A stretch of 64,000 bases of DNA from assembly GCF_030252345.1 (NCBI RefSeq), contig NZ_CP126980.1, positions 6,711,501 through 6,775,500 on the forward strand, in the 5' to 3' direction. This stretch comes from Actinoplanes oblitus. Its GTDB lineage: Bacteria > Actinomycetota > Actinomycetes > Mycobacteriales > Micromonosporaceae. This document shows, in pieces, positions 35,501 through 43,401 of the stretch. The position numbers and the translations under genes are program-made. Under the pieces are notes generated by a model that saw only the letters and a list, made by a program, of their open reading frames with translations, ran no database searches and was not told the DNA's origin. The first letter of the stretch is position 1. Each line of letters starts with the position of its first letter.

Positions 35501-37727
35501 GCCCCTCGTTGGCCCGCCGCCACGCGACGGCCAGCGGCAGGTGCGGGATGGCCTCGTCGGCGCTGACCCCGGGCGCGGTGAGCGCCGCCACCGTCTCCTT
35601 GTCCCAGCGGTGCGCGGCGAGCAGCTTGCGCACCCCCCGGTGCACGGTGGCGAACCGTTCGGCGAGGTCCTCGACCGGCTCGTGCAGCACCGCCTCGGTG
35701 AAGTACTCCCGAGCCGGTGCCCGGGCCGCCGCGACCGCCTCCACGTGCCTCCGCAGCTGGCCGGCCGCGGCGTGCACGTTGGCCTGCGCGCCCGGCCCGA
35801 ACCAGGCCGGTTCCGGCTTGTCCGCCCGGTTGCCCAGCTCGGCGATCACGGTGACCAGCTCGACGTCGGAGAAGCTGACCACCTCGGGCAGGCCGAGCCG
35901 CCCGGTGATCCGGTCCAGGTTGCGCTGCTGGTGTTCGAGCTCGTCGGCGTCCGCGGCGAACCGACCGGCCAGCGCCTTGGCGGCCGCCGCGGTCAGCGGC
36001 CCGAGGCCGACCGCCGGCGGGTCCAGGTCGGGTTGCTCCGGCAGGGCGGCAACGGTCCGCTCGGCGAGTTTCGCCGGCGACAGGCCGGTCCGGGCGCGGG
36101 CCTGCTCCTCGGCCGCGCGGACCTCGTCGACCAGCGCGGCGAGGGTCTCCGCGGCCTCCCGGACCGGGCGCAGGGTGGGCGCGGTCAGCCACGAGTCGGC
36201 GGCCGCGGCGGGCCGCCGCGCCGCGTGCTCGACCAGCTCGGCCAGCACCTCGGCGTCGGCGGGCAGCCGCACGTGGAAGGCGTTCGCCAGGGGCGCGTAG
36301 GCGTCGGTCGCCTCGGTCAGCGCCTCCAGCGCGAGCTGCGCCTCCTCCAGCGCCCCGGCGAGCGGCTCCCGCTCCATCACCTCGCGCCAGCGGAAGCCGC
36401 TGCGCTCGGTGGCCGGCCGCCAGGCGCCCTTGAGCCGCTCGGCCGCGGCCCGGATCCGGTCCAGGGCGGCCTCGGTCAGGGCGAGCGGTTGCAGGCCGGG
36501 CGCCGGGCTTTCCGGCACGCCGGAAAGCCGCGCGTACCGGCCGACGATCTCGTGCACGCTGCATCCGAGCGGTTCGCGCGGCTCGTTGACGGCTTTCGCG
36601 TACGCGGTGAGCGCCGCCCGCCGTTCCCGCAGGGTGTGCCGGTCCACCTCGTCCATGCCGGGCGGCGGCAGCGGCACCGCCTCCAGGGCGGCGGCCAGCG
36701 ACGCCGCCACCTGCTTGCGCCCGGCGCGGTGCCCGTGCAGGTCGAGCAGGTAGTTGCCGAGCCCGGCGGCGGCCAGCCGGTGCTGCACCACGTCGAGCGC
36801 CGACGCGGTCTCGGAGACGAACAGGACCCGTTTCCCGGCGTGCGCGAGCGCCCCGATCATGTTGGCGACGGTCTGCGACTTGCCGGTGCCGGGCGGGCCG
36901 TCGACAACGAAGCTGTGCCCGGCCAGCGCGGCGGCGACGCAGGCCCGCTGGTCGGCGTCGGCGTCCAGCAGCAGCGGCGTCTCGTCGTCGTCGAGCAGCG
37001 CGGCGTCGCCCGGGGTGAACAGGAAGTCGCCGTCCTCGGCGGCCAGCGCGCGGACCACCGGGTGCGCCAGGACGGTGTCCTCGTGCTCGGTCAGATCCTC
37101 CCGGATCGCCTGGGCGGCCAGGTCGAAGCGAGCCAGCACGACGGCCTCGGTGACCCGCCAGCCCTTCCGGCCGGAGATGCGTTTCCGCAGCTCGTCGGCG
37201 TCCTCGGTGAGTTCCACGCGGTGGGCGCGGAGCCGGTGGGCCAGTGCCGGGTTGAGCACCGGGTCGCCGGTGGCGGCGCGCAGCCGGGGCACCTCGCCGG
37301 GGCCGAGGGTGACCAGTTCGACAGGGGTGAGCAGCAGCGGGCTGGCGTGTCCGGTGCCGTCCGCGTCGGTCCAGTGCAGCAGCCCGGTGGCCAGGTGCAG
37401 GATGTCCTCGCCCCGGTCCAGGCTCTCCTGGTGGGCGTGCCGGCGCAGGTGACGCAGCAGGGTCTGCAGGGTGTCGGCGGGCAGCTCGGTGCTCAGCCGG
37501 TCGGCGGCGCCCGGTGCGAACGACCAGTCCCGGCCGCGGCGCAGCCGGCCGGTGACCGCGGCCGCGTCCGGACCGGTGATCTCCACCAGGTCGGCGCCGG
37601 AGCGCGGCAGGTCGATCAGCCGGTCGGCGGCGCCGGGGGCGGTGATCCCGTCCCGCCAGGCGGCGAGAGCCGCCCGGGCGTCGTCACCCGGCGGGACGGG
37701 CTGTCCTTCTGCATCATCCGGCCGCAT
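32505..37727 (-). CDS. DUF4011 / SF1 helicase / Vsr-like nuclease / DUF3320 giant protein
   Basis: 1740 residues. N-terminal DUF4011-type region (ALAAWRDGITAPGAADRLID through SPLLLTPVEL, about 15-140). The SF1 UPF1-like helicase is split by a long helical insert (about 300-1130): Walker A GPPGTGKSQT at about 276-285, Walker B VVIIDEASRVTP at about 1155-1165, then VVGDDCQLPP, GHYRSRHESLI, DAVQGDERDVIILS and DVAITRARQRLEV. Next is a Vsr/MTES_1575-like restriction fold (about 1425-1515) with RVEIGV, GVQCDGPAY, RDRDRLREQVL and LGWHLHRVWSVAW. DUF3320 is at the C-terminus. DUF4011-helicase-Vsr proteins have been reported as antiphage systems. The nuclease keeps the second acidic residue (Asp of CDG), with Glu replacing the first Asp. 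The ATG at 37727 is chosen over a TTG at 37748. It is a single-gene unit. Confidence 0.88.
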   Translation of the reverse strand: MRPDDAEGQPVPPGDDARAALAAWRDGITAPGAADRLIDLPRSGADLVEITGPDAAAVTGRLRRGRDWSFAPGAADRLSTELPADTLQTLLRHLRRHAHQESLDRGEDILHLATGLLHWTDADGTGHASPLLLTPVELVTLGPGEVPRLRAATGDPVLNPALAHRLRAHRVELTEDADELRKRISGRKGWRVTEAVVLARFDLAAQAIREDLTEHEDTVLAHPVVRALAAEDGDFLFTPGDAALLDDDETPLLLDADADQRACVAAALAGHSFVVDGPPGTGKSQTVANMIGALAHAGKRVLFVSETASALDVVQHRLAAAGLGNYLLDLHGHRAGRKQVAASLAAALEAVPLPPPGMDEVDRHTLRERRAALTAYAKAVNEPREPLGCSVHEIVGRYARLSGVPESPAPGLQPLALTEAALDRIRAAAERLKGAWRPATERSGFRWREVMEREPLAGALEEAQLALEALTEATDAYAPLANAFHVRLPADAEVLAELVEHAARRPAAAADSWLTAPTLRPVREAAETLAALVDEVRAAEEQARARTGLSPAKLAERTVAALPEQPDLDPPAVGLGPLTAAAAKALAGRFAADADELEHQQRNLDRITGRLGLPEVVSFSDVELVTVIAELGNRADKPEPAWFGPGAQANVHAAAGQLRRHVEAVAAARAPAREYFTEAVLHEPVEDLAERFATVHRGVRKLLAAHRWDKETVAALTAPGVSADEAIPHLPLAVAWRRANEGLIAAERQHAALLGRYWKRLDTDFPAIGRGLDTVAEVLRVTPPEALPGISEYVCNRGGDTELMRAVTEARDVFRHWRATLQAEPEAAARPELGHGTIAAAVGWLRAQVEPLRAVAEAVGQLSEVAGRELDFAAATEIAAVRERVLAAARALAEAEPGLHALLGPDRRALDQALDWAAHARTLRSGADAALTGEQAAALRATANPDLATLIGMWQEARQRIIDAFGPARQVRLGTALDRYETARDLLRDLRDDDTGQAEWFAYLAAREVLAEHGLDAAVDHCADRNLEVGKLTQVIERTVYRAWADAVIAADERLEPLAAVERNELVEEFRRLDADLVQDAAGTIIEAVNARRPAVTADGAPALIRAEGLKQDGHLPVRELLGRTWETAAALKPCFAMPPAAVSRYLPAEQRFDVVIIDEASRVTPAAAVACAYRGRSLIVVGDDCQLPPAGGQPSVLVVANDCAAFTRLALTGHYRSRHESLIGFANHTFYQDRLVTFPSAHPAGPDLGLELLPAVDAPVEAALVAERVAHHFTTRPTLSLGVVTLTAGQADAVADAVETVLGARPDLERFLADDPLTGFFVKSADAVQGDERDVIILSTGPDLAAAGGPTGARRLDVAITRARQRLEVVTAIPESRREEPADEGERRLAAYLNGLAAEHGEPDLSPLADAVAATVESWGFAVTRRVGTGRCRVEIGVRHAALDAYALGVQCDGPAYAEMPVSRDRDRLREQVLHTLGWHLHRVWSVAWFHNRPEEEARLRAAIENALAVPDVFAEPELELVTRPAQRPEWALPYQHAELEPLPPAARINDAVAGELLVRTVERIAEVEGPVHIAVLIRRIREAWGISRVTQPIRQAIEAALAQSRAGFDGTFVTAPDAPIPAVRVPGDGVARKPEQVAESELQLALEYLVLDAGLVESDDLLAAAARLFGWTSNKAGTARLAAMLDDLVAGERLIAHRNGLIAAPENDLLDLPDPATLPHREDAAPAVLDTSEATTAR

Positions 37728-37791
37728 GTGCCCATTGCAGCAAGGCAACCGATCCCTTGCTGGCGATTCGTCCGAAAGACACCACCATCAT

Positions 37792-39372
37792 TCAGTGTTT
37801 GCGCCGGGCGACCAGGACCGAGTCGTGGACGGTGACCTCCGGTTCGTCCTCCGCCGACACCCGGCGGGGACGTCTCTCGGCGGTCACGATCTCCCACTCG
37901 GCCGGGTCCAGATCGGCGGCGACCTGCTCGGCGGTGAACATCATGTCCGGGAAGTGCATCCGCCGGACGCTGCCGGCCAGGTCGTCCGGATGGTGCCCGA
38001 CGATCAGCAGGGTGCCGCCGGGCGCGACGGCGGCGGCGAGCCGGGCGTACAGTTCCCGGCGGGCACCGCTGGGCAGGTGCATGAAATGCGCCGAGACCAG
38101 GTCGTAGGAGCGCTCGGCGGGTGGCTCCGCGCGCAGGTCGGCCCGGGTGAGGGTGATCCGGTCGGCGAGCCCGGCCGCGGCGGCGTGCCCGGCGGCCCGG
38201 CGCAGCGCGACAGCGGAGATGTCCACGCCGGTGACCTGCCAGCCGCGCCCGGCCAGCCACACCGCGTCGGCGCCCTCACCGCAGCCGACGTCCAGGGCCC
38301 GGCCGGCCGGCAGCCCGGCGGCCTCGGCGACCAGCTGCGAGTTCGGCTCGCCGCTCCAGATCGCCGGCCGGGCCCGGTAACGCTCCTCCCAGCTCTCCGC
38401 CTCGTGCATGGTCTCCTGCTGCCGGCGGTACTCGTCGACGGCGGCCCGCGTCTCGCCGGCGATCAGGTCCATGTTGATCATGGCGGCGGCGGTCTGCCCG
38501 GCCGCCGCGGCGACGGCCACGGTGGCCCCCAGGTTGGTGACGTTGCCGGCCACCCAGACGCCGGGGACCGTGGTGGCACCCGACTCGTCGGCCGGGATCC
38601 GCAGGCCCATCACGTGCCCGTTCATCTCCATCGGCACCGGCTCCAGGCCGAGCGACGCGAGCAGGGCCGAGCGGGCCACGAACCGCGGCGCGACGGCGAT
38701 CGCCGCCAGCCCGATGACCCGGCCGCCGGCCAGGCGCACCCCGGTGATCCGGTCGTCAGCGGTCAGCACCGCCTCGATCGGCTCGGTGACCACCGGGATC
38801 CGGCGTGCGGCGAGCTGCTCGGCCTGCTCCGGCGCCGGGGCCGGGCCGCCGTTGAGCAGGTACAGCACGTCGTCGCTGAGCTGGCGCCAGAGCTGCGCGC
38901 CGGGCAGGCTGAGCGGGCCGCCGACCAGCACCCCGATCCGCCTGTCGCGCAGCTCGTAGCCGTGGCAGTACGGGCAGTGCGCCACGTCCCGCCCCCACCG
39001 CGCGGCCAGCCCCGGGATGTCCGGCAGCTCGTCGGTCAGGCCGGTGGTGACCAGCAGCCGCCGCCCGCGCACCCGGGCGCCGCCGGCCAGGGTGACCAGG
39101 AACCCGTCGCCGTCCCGCTCGGCCCGCTCGGCGGTGCCGTCGAGGAACTCACCGCCGTACTCGGCCACCTCGGCCCGGCCGGTCTTGTACAGCTCGGCCG
39201 GCGGGACACCCTCCCGGCCGAGGAGGTTGTGCACGTGGCCGGCCGGGGCGTTGCGCGGGTCACCGCTGTCGATCACCAGCACCGTTCGCCGGGAGCGGGC
39301 CAGGGTGACCGCCCCGCTGAGTCCGGCCGCGCCGCCGCCGATCACGAGTACGTCGTACGTCTGCTCTTCCAC
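37792..39372 (-). CDS. thioredoxin-reductase-like FAD oxidoreductase fused to SAM methyltransferase
   Basis: A 526-residue fusion. Residues 1-305 are a thioredoxin-reductase-like flavoprotein: FAD loop VIGGGAAGLSG, redox-active CPYCHG (Cys133, Cys136), NADPH loop VGGPLSLPG, and the C-terminal FAD motif VPGVWVAGNVTN. Residues 325-526 are a class I methyltransferase: DVGCGEGADAVWLAGRG at 361-377, VDISAVAL, and PGGTLLIVGHHP. Such fusions recur in actinobacteria; the substrate is unknown. It is divergent from the XRE-cupin regulator across 76 bp, which probably controls it. Confidence 0.9.
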   Translation of the reverse strand: MEEQTYDVLVIGGGAAGLSGAVTLARSRRTVLVIDSGDPRNAPAGHVHNLLGREGVPPAELYKTGRAEVAEYGGEFLDGTAERAERDGDGFLVTLAGGARVRGRRLLVTTGLTDELPDIPGLAARWGRDVAHCPYCHGYELRDRRIGVLVGGPLSLPGAQLWRQLSDDVLYLLNGGPAPAPEQAEQLAARRIPVVTEPIEAVLTADDRITGVRLAGGRVIGLAAIAVAPRFVARSALLASLGLEPVPMEMNGHVMGLRIPADESGATTVPGVWVAGNVTNLGATVAVAAAAGQTAAAMINMDLIAGETRAAVDEYRRQQETMHEAESWEERYRARPAIWSGEPNSQLVAEAAGLPAGRALDVGCGEGADAVWLAGRGWQVTGVDISAVALRRAAGHAAAAGLADRITLTRADLRAEPPAERSYDLVSAHFMHLPSGARRELYARLAAAVAPGGTLLIVGHHPDDLAGSVRRMHFPDMMFTAEQVAADLDPAEWEIVTAERRPRRVSAEDEPEVTVHDSVLVARRKH

Positions 39373-39426
39373 GGTGTCTCCTCACCTCAGCGACGTTCCC
39401 CCGGACCGTGCCTCGCCGCCCCCAGA

Positions 39427-39448
39427 AACGGCAAGTATCTTTGCCGTT
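39427..39448. promoter_or_regulatory. 8-6-8 palindrome over the XRE-cupin promoter
   Basis: AACGGCAA-GTATCT-TTGCCGTT abuts the ATG of the XRE regulator. The -10-like TATCTT (39436-39441) lies within it, 7 nt before the ATG. A repressor bound here would block RNA polymerase, and the divergent oxidoreductase-methyltransferase gene starts only 55 bp away. It is the likely site of the XRE protein. Confidence 0.75.
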
Positions 39449-40018
39449 ATGGCAAAGGACCTGGCCGCCATCGGCCCGCAACTGCGCACCTTGCGGCAGA
39501 AACGGGACATCACGCTGACCCAGCTGGCGCAGACCACCGGGATCTCGGTCAGCACGCTGTCCCGGCTGGAGTCCGGCGCCCGCCGGCCCACCCTGGAGCT
39601 GCTGCTGCCGCTCGCCGAGGCCTACCAGGTCACCCTGGACGAGCTGGTGGACGCGCCGGAGACCGGCGACCCGAGGGTGCGGCAGCGGCCGATCGAGCGC
39701 AACGGGCACACCTACGTCCCGCTGACCCGGCGGCCGGGTGGCATGCAGGCGTTCAAGCAGATCATCCCGCCCACGCCACCGGACTGCGACCTGGATCAGC
39801 AGAGCCACGAGGGGTACGAGTGGATCTACGTGCTGAGCGGCCGGGTCCGGCTGCTGCTCGGCGAGCACGACCTGGAGCTGGCGCCGGGCGAGGCCGCCGA
39901 GTTCGACACCCGGGTGCCGCACCTGATTCTGAATCCAGGTGACGAGCCGGCCGAGGTGCTCAACCTGTTCGGCCCGCAGGGCGAGCGGGTGCACGTCCGC
40001 GCCCGGCCCCGGGGCTGA
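39449..40018 (+). CDS. XRE family regulator with cupin domain
   Basis: 189 residues. N-terminal HTH_3 (ITLTQLAQTTGISVSTLSRL), residues 8-65, and a C-terminal cupin of about 100 residues (EGYEWIYVLSGRVRLLLGEH, then LAPGEAAEFDTRVPHLILNP) that would bind a small ligand. The ATG directly follows the palindrome and the transcript looks leaderless. Expected to repress itself and the divergent oxidoreductase-methyltransferase gene. Confidence 0.9.
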   Translation: MAKDLAAIGPQLRTLRQKRDITLTQLAQTTGISVSTLSRLESGARRPTLELLLPLAEAYQVTLDELVDAPETGDPRVRQRPIERNGHTYVPLTRRPGGMQAFKQIIPPTPPDCDLDQQSHEGYEWIYVLSGRVRLLLGEHDLELAPGEAAEFDTRVPHLILNPGDEPAEVLNLFGPQGERVHVRARPRG

Positions 40019-40034
40019 GCGCTAGATTCAGTCC

Positions 40035-40796
40035 GTGGATCTTTCTGTCAGCCTCCAGGACGGCGTCGCGCTGCTCGAGATGCGCCGGCCACCGGCCAAC
40101 CACTTCGACGAGGCGCTGATCGGCCAGATCGTGGACGCGGCGCGGGAGCTGGACGACGATCCGGCCTGCCGGGTGCTGCTGCTCGCCTCGGAGGGCAAGC
40201 ACTTCTGCGCGGGCGCGAACTTCGGCGGGGGTGAGTTCGCCGCCGACCACGTGGCCGCGGCGGAGCGGCTCTACCGGCGCGCCGCCCAGCTCTTCGACCT
40301 GCGGACGCCCATCGTCGCCGCGGTGCAGGGCACCGCTGTCGGCGGCGGCCTGGGCCTGGCCTGCGCCGCCGACTTCCGGGTCGCCGAGGCGGCCACCCGC
40401 TTCCAGGCGAACTTCGGCAAGCTCGGCTTCCACGCCGGCTTCGGGCTCAGCGTGACGCTGCCCGAGCTGATCGGCAGGCAGAAGGCCACCGACCTGATGC
40501 TCACCGCGCGCCGGGTCGGCGGCGAGGAGGCGCACCGGATCGGGCTGGCCGACCGGCTCGCCGAGCCGGGCCGGGTCCGGGAGACAGCGCGGGCCCTGGC
40601 CCTGGAGATCGCCGCGTCGGCGCCCCTGGCGGTCCGGTCGATGCGCGCCACGCTGCGCGGCGGGCTGGCCGGGCGGGTCCGGCAGGCCCTGGACCACGAG
40701 CTGGCCGAGCAGAAGGTGCACTGGGCGACCGGGGACAGCGCGGAGGGCATCGCGGCCAGCCTGGCCCGCCGGCCCCCGGTGTTCACCGGCCGATAG
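40035..40796 (+). CDS. enoyl-CoA hydratase/isomerase family protein
   Basis: 253 residues, crotonase fold. Oxyanion-hole segments GKHFCAGANFGGG and VQGTAVGGGLGLACAADFRV. The first catalytic glutamate position falls in the LFDLRTPIVAAV to GGLGLAC region and is not obvious, so hydratase, isomerase or another crotonase activity are all possible. The C-terminal helices end ARRPPVFTGR. The start GTG at 40035 is 6 nt after TAGATT, so it is leaderless. It lies 16 bp after the XRE gene but has its own promoter. Confidence 0.88.
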   Translation: MDLSVSLQDGVALLEMRRPPANHFDEALIGQIVDAARELDDDPACRVLLLASEGKHFCAGANFGGGEFAADHVAAAERLYRRAAQLFDLRTPIVAAVQGTAVGGGLGLACAADFRVAEAATRFQANFGKLGFHAGFGLSVTLPELIGRQKATDLMLTARRVGGEEAHRIGLADRLAEPGRVRETARALALEIAASAPLAVRSMRATLRGGLAGRVRQALDHELAEQKVHWATGDSAEGIAASLARRPPVFTGR

Positions 40797-40808
40797 CCGC
40801 ACCCGGGC

Positions 40809-41747
40809 CTAGGCGACCCGGTTGCGCAGTGGCCGACCGGCGAGAAAGGCCGCGACATTCTCCTCGATCAGCCCGGCGGCGCCGACCGGCCGGCCACCGG
40901 CCGCGTGCGGCGTGATGATCACGTTCGGCTCGTCCCAGAGGCCCGCGGAAGGCGGCAGCGGCTCGGTGGCGAAGACGTCCAGGGCGGCGCCGGCGATCCG
41001 GCCGGACTGGACCGCGGCGAGCAGGGCCGCCTCGTCGAGGGTGCTGCCCCGGCCCACGTTCACCACCCAGGCGTGCGGCGGGAGCAGGTCGAGCACCGCC
41101 GCGCCGAGCGCGCCGGCGGTCGCCGGGGTGGCCGGCAGGATCGAGATCAGCACGTCGGCGGTGGGCAGCAGGGCCGGGAACCCGGCGGCGGTGACCACCG
41201 GGAACCCGTGGCGCTCGCCGGCCGTCCGGGCCACGCCGGTGACCCGGGCACCGAGCGCGGCCAGCAGCGGGGCGAGGGTGCCGGCGATCCCGCCGAAGCC
41301 CCAGATCACCACGTGCGCGTCGCGCAGCGTCCGGAAGGCGCCGGTGTCCCGGACCGGCTGCCGACCGCCCAGCTCCCCCGCCCACCGGTGCCCGATCTGC
41401 GCCCGGACCAGCAGGTTGAGCCGGCGGGCGGCGGCCAGCACCAGGGCCAGGGTGTGCTCGGCGACGGTCTGGTCGTGCAGCCCGAGCCCGGCCGTGACGA
41501 CCACCTCCGGGCCGAAGCCGGCCGCCAGCACCGCGTCCGGCCCGGCGGCCAGGGTCTGCACCCAGCGCAGCCGCCGCAGCCGCCGCGCCGCGTCGGCCAG
41601 CGGGGCCGGCGGGTTGCCCCAGACCACCAGGACCTCGGCGTCGGTGTGCTCCTCCGGGACCGGCTCGTCGATCCGGTAGACCACTGCGGTGACGCCGGCG
41701 GGCAGGTCGACGTCGAGTTCCACGGAGTCCGGCAGCAGCACCTTCAT
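40809..41747 (-). CDS. D-isomer-specific 2-hydroxyacid dehydrogenase
   Basis: 312 residues. NAD-binding fold with VIWGFGGIAGTLAPLLAALG (a GxGGxxG variant), ISILPATPATAG, WVVNVGRGSTLDEAAL, GAALDVFATEPLP and the catalytic histidine in ITPHAAGG. It reduces or oxidises a 2-oxo/2-hydroxy acid; the substrate is not predictable. The ATG at 41747 follows CAGGCT by 8 nt. It runs convergently with the enoyl-CoA hydratase gene and is downstream of the GT39 gene on the same strand. Confidence 0.9.
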   Translation of the reverse strand: MKVLLPDSVELDVDLPAGVTAVVYRIDEPVPEEHTDAEVLVVWGNPPAPLADAARRLRRLRWVQTLAAGPDAVLAAGFGPEVVVTAGLGLHDQTVAEHTLALVLAAARRLNLLVRAQIGHRWAGELGGRQPVRDTGAFRTLRDAHVVIWGFGGIAGTLAPLLAALGARVTGVARTAGERHGFPVVTAAGFPALLPTADVLISILPATPATAGALGAAVLDLLPPHAWVVNVGRGSTLDEAALLAAVQSGRIAGAALDVFATEPLPPSAGLWDEPNVIITPHAAGGRPVGAAGLIEENVAAFLAGRPLRNRVA

Positions 41748-41766
41748 GGATCGACAGCCTGCCAGG

Positions 41767-43275
41767 TCAGCCCCTGCGGCGGTACAGCACGGCGGTGGCG
41801 TGTTTCTTGTGCCAGCGACCGGCCTCGGCGTACTCGGTGGTGAGCAGCTCGCGCAGGCCGGGCCGGGCGGTGAGCGGGTCGGGCCGCTGGTCCGCGACGA
41901 TCAGCCAGACCTCGGGGGCGCCGGCCACCCGGGCCGCGTCGTCCGGGTACTCCCCGGCGATCAGCAGCCCGGTCCGCGGTGCCGGCGTCTGCAACAGCAC
42001 GTCCGCCGGGCGGCTGGACTGCCGGCGCAGGTAGTAGTCCATCCCGGCGCGCATCGCCCGGTTCTTCGGCGGATAGACGATCACGTCGCCGGGTTGGTCG
42101 TACTCGCCGACCAGCTCGGCCAGGCCGCGGTAGTCCGGGCCGTTCTTCGCGTTCCGCCCGCGGACGTCCTGCTGGCCGGGCAGCGCGACGAAGGCGAGCA
42201 GGAGCAGCACCGCGCCGATCCGGAAGAACCGGCCGCCCAGCAGTTCCCGCCAGGCGCGCGGCTCCGGCGTGTCGGCGACCAGGGCGACAGCGGCCAGCAG
42301 GGCGAGCGGAGCCAGCACCACCAGCATGTAACGGGCCACCCACATCGGCGCGACCAGCGCCGACACCAGGGCCACCACGGTGAACGGGGCGAGGGCGAGC
42401 ACCGCGATCGGCGCGATCCGCCGGGCCGGGCGCCAGGTGGCGAGCACCGCCAGGCCGATCAGCAGCCAGACCAGCCGGCTGGACCCGACGATGTCGCCGG
42501 GCATCGCGCGGACCAGGCCGATCGTGATCGGCTTCACCCAGTGCAGCTGGGTGGCGTCCTGCTGGGTGCCGAACCGGGCCAGCGGCAGCAGCGGCAACAT
42601 CGCGAGCACCACGGCGATCAGCCAGGTGCGGGCCAGCCGCCAGTCGTGGCGGCGCCAGGCGGCGACGCCGACCAGCACGGCGTGCGCCGCCAGGGTGGTC
42701 AGCGACACCAGGTGGAAGCCGCCCAGCAGCAGCAGCGTCACCGAGTACGCCACCCACCCGCGGATCCGGGCCGGCTCGCCCACCACGGTGATCAGGAGCA
42801 GCAGGGCGAGCATCGAGAAGAAGCAGACGAACGCGTACGGCCGGGCCTCCGCCGCGTACCGCGAGGTGTTCGGCATGATCACCAGGATCAGGCCGGCGAC
42901 CAGCCCGATCAGCGGGCTGAACAGGCGGCGCCCGAGCTCGGCGGCGAGCCCGACGGCACCGGCCATCGCCAGGATCGACGGCAGCCGCAGGGCCAGCTCG
43001 CCGTCACCGAAGACGCCGGTCCAGACGTGCAGGAACCAGTAGTACGCCGCGAAGACCGCGTCCACGTGCTGGACCAGCTGCCAGATCTCGCCGATGGTCC
43101 GCTGGGACACCTCGGCCGAGGTGACCTCGTCCCAGCTCAGCCGCGGCCGGCCGGCGCCGGTCAGGGCGACCGCGAGCATCAGCAGACCGGCGAGCGCGCC
43201 GGGGACGACGGCCCGGATCCGACCGGTCACGGACGTCGCCATCGCCGGCCGCACGCCGGTCTGTAAGTCGGTCAC
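41767..43275 (-). CDS. GT39-family membrane glycosyltransferase
   Basis: A 502-residue multipass enzyme of the PMT/ArnT type that uses a polyprenyl-phosphate sugar donor outside the membrane. After TM1 comes the catalytic acidic pair region LSWDEVTSAEVSQRT, then TAR-like MPNTSRYAAEARPYAF and about ten further hydrophobic helices. A soluble C-terminal part (from about 375) carries YDQPGDVIVYPP. The start is GTG with GGGGGAG 4 nt upstream. An internal ATG at 43242 is an alternative. Probable role: glycosylation of a cell-surface protein or lipid. Confidence 0.88.
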   Translation of the reverse strand: MTDLQTGVRPAMATSVTGRIRAVVPGALAGLLMLAVALTGAGRPRLSWDEVTSAEVSQRTIGEIWQLVQHVDAVFAAYYWFLHVWTGVFGDGELALRLPSILAMAGAVGLAAELGRRLFSPLIGLVAGLILVIMPNTSRYAAEARPYAFVCFFSMLALLLLITVVGEPARIRGWVAYSVTLLLLGGFHLVSLTTLAAHAVLVGVAAWRRHDWRLARTWLIAVVLAMLPLLPLARFGTQQDATQLHWVKPITIGLVRAMPGDIVGSSRLVWLLIGLAVLATWRPARRIAPIAVLALAPFTVVALVSALVAPMWVARYMLVVLAPLALLAAVALVADTPEPRAWRELLGGRFFRIGAVLLLLAFVALPGQQDVRGRNAKNGPDYRGLAELVGEYDQPGDVIVYPPKNRAMRAGMDYYLRRQSSRPADVLLQTPAPRTGLLIAGEYPDDAARVAGAPEVWLIVADQRPDPLTARPGLRELLTTEYAEAGRWHKKHATAVLYRRRG

Positions 43276-43356
43276 CAGTCTCCCCCGCCGGTGTCACCCG
43301 GCCCGTCGCGTGGCACTCCCGGGAGGAAAGCTAGCGCGCCGAGTCCAGTCCCGGCA

Positions 43357-43384
43357 GGGCCACGGCGCCCCGGCGCCGTGGCCC
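43357..43384 (-). terminator. hairpin after phoX
   Basis: GGGCCACGGCGCC at 43357-43369 pairs with GGCGCCGTGGCCC at 43372-43384, a perfect 13-bp inverted repeat with a 2-nt centre, so an effective stem of about 11 bp. It lies 18 bp beyond the phoX stop. Confidence 0.7.
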
Positions 43385-43401
43385 TCGTCTCAGACGACCG
43401 G

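Noticed and set aside
35223..37835. 870-codon frame opposite the DUF4011 helicase gene
   Set aside because: No family motifs, GC-bias composition, and complete overlap with a gene whose helicase motifs are all intact.
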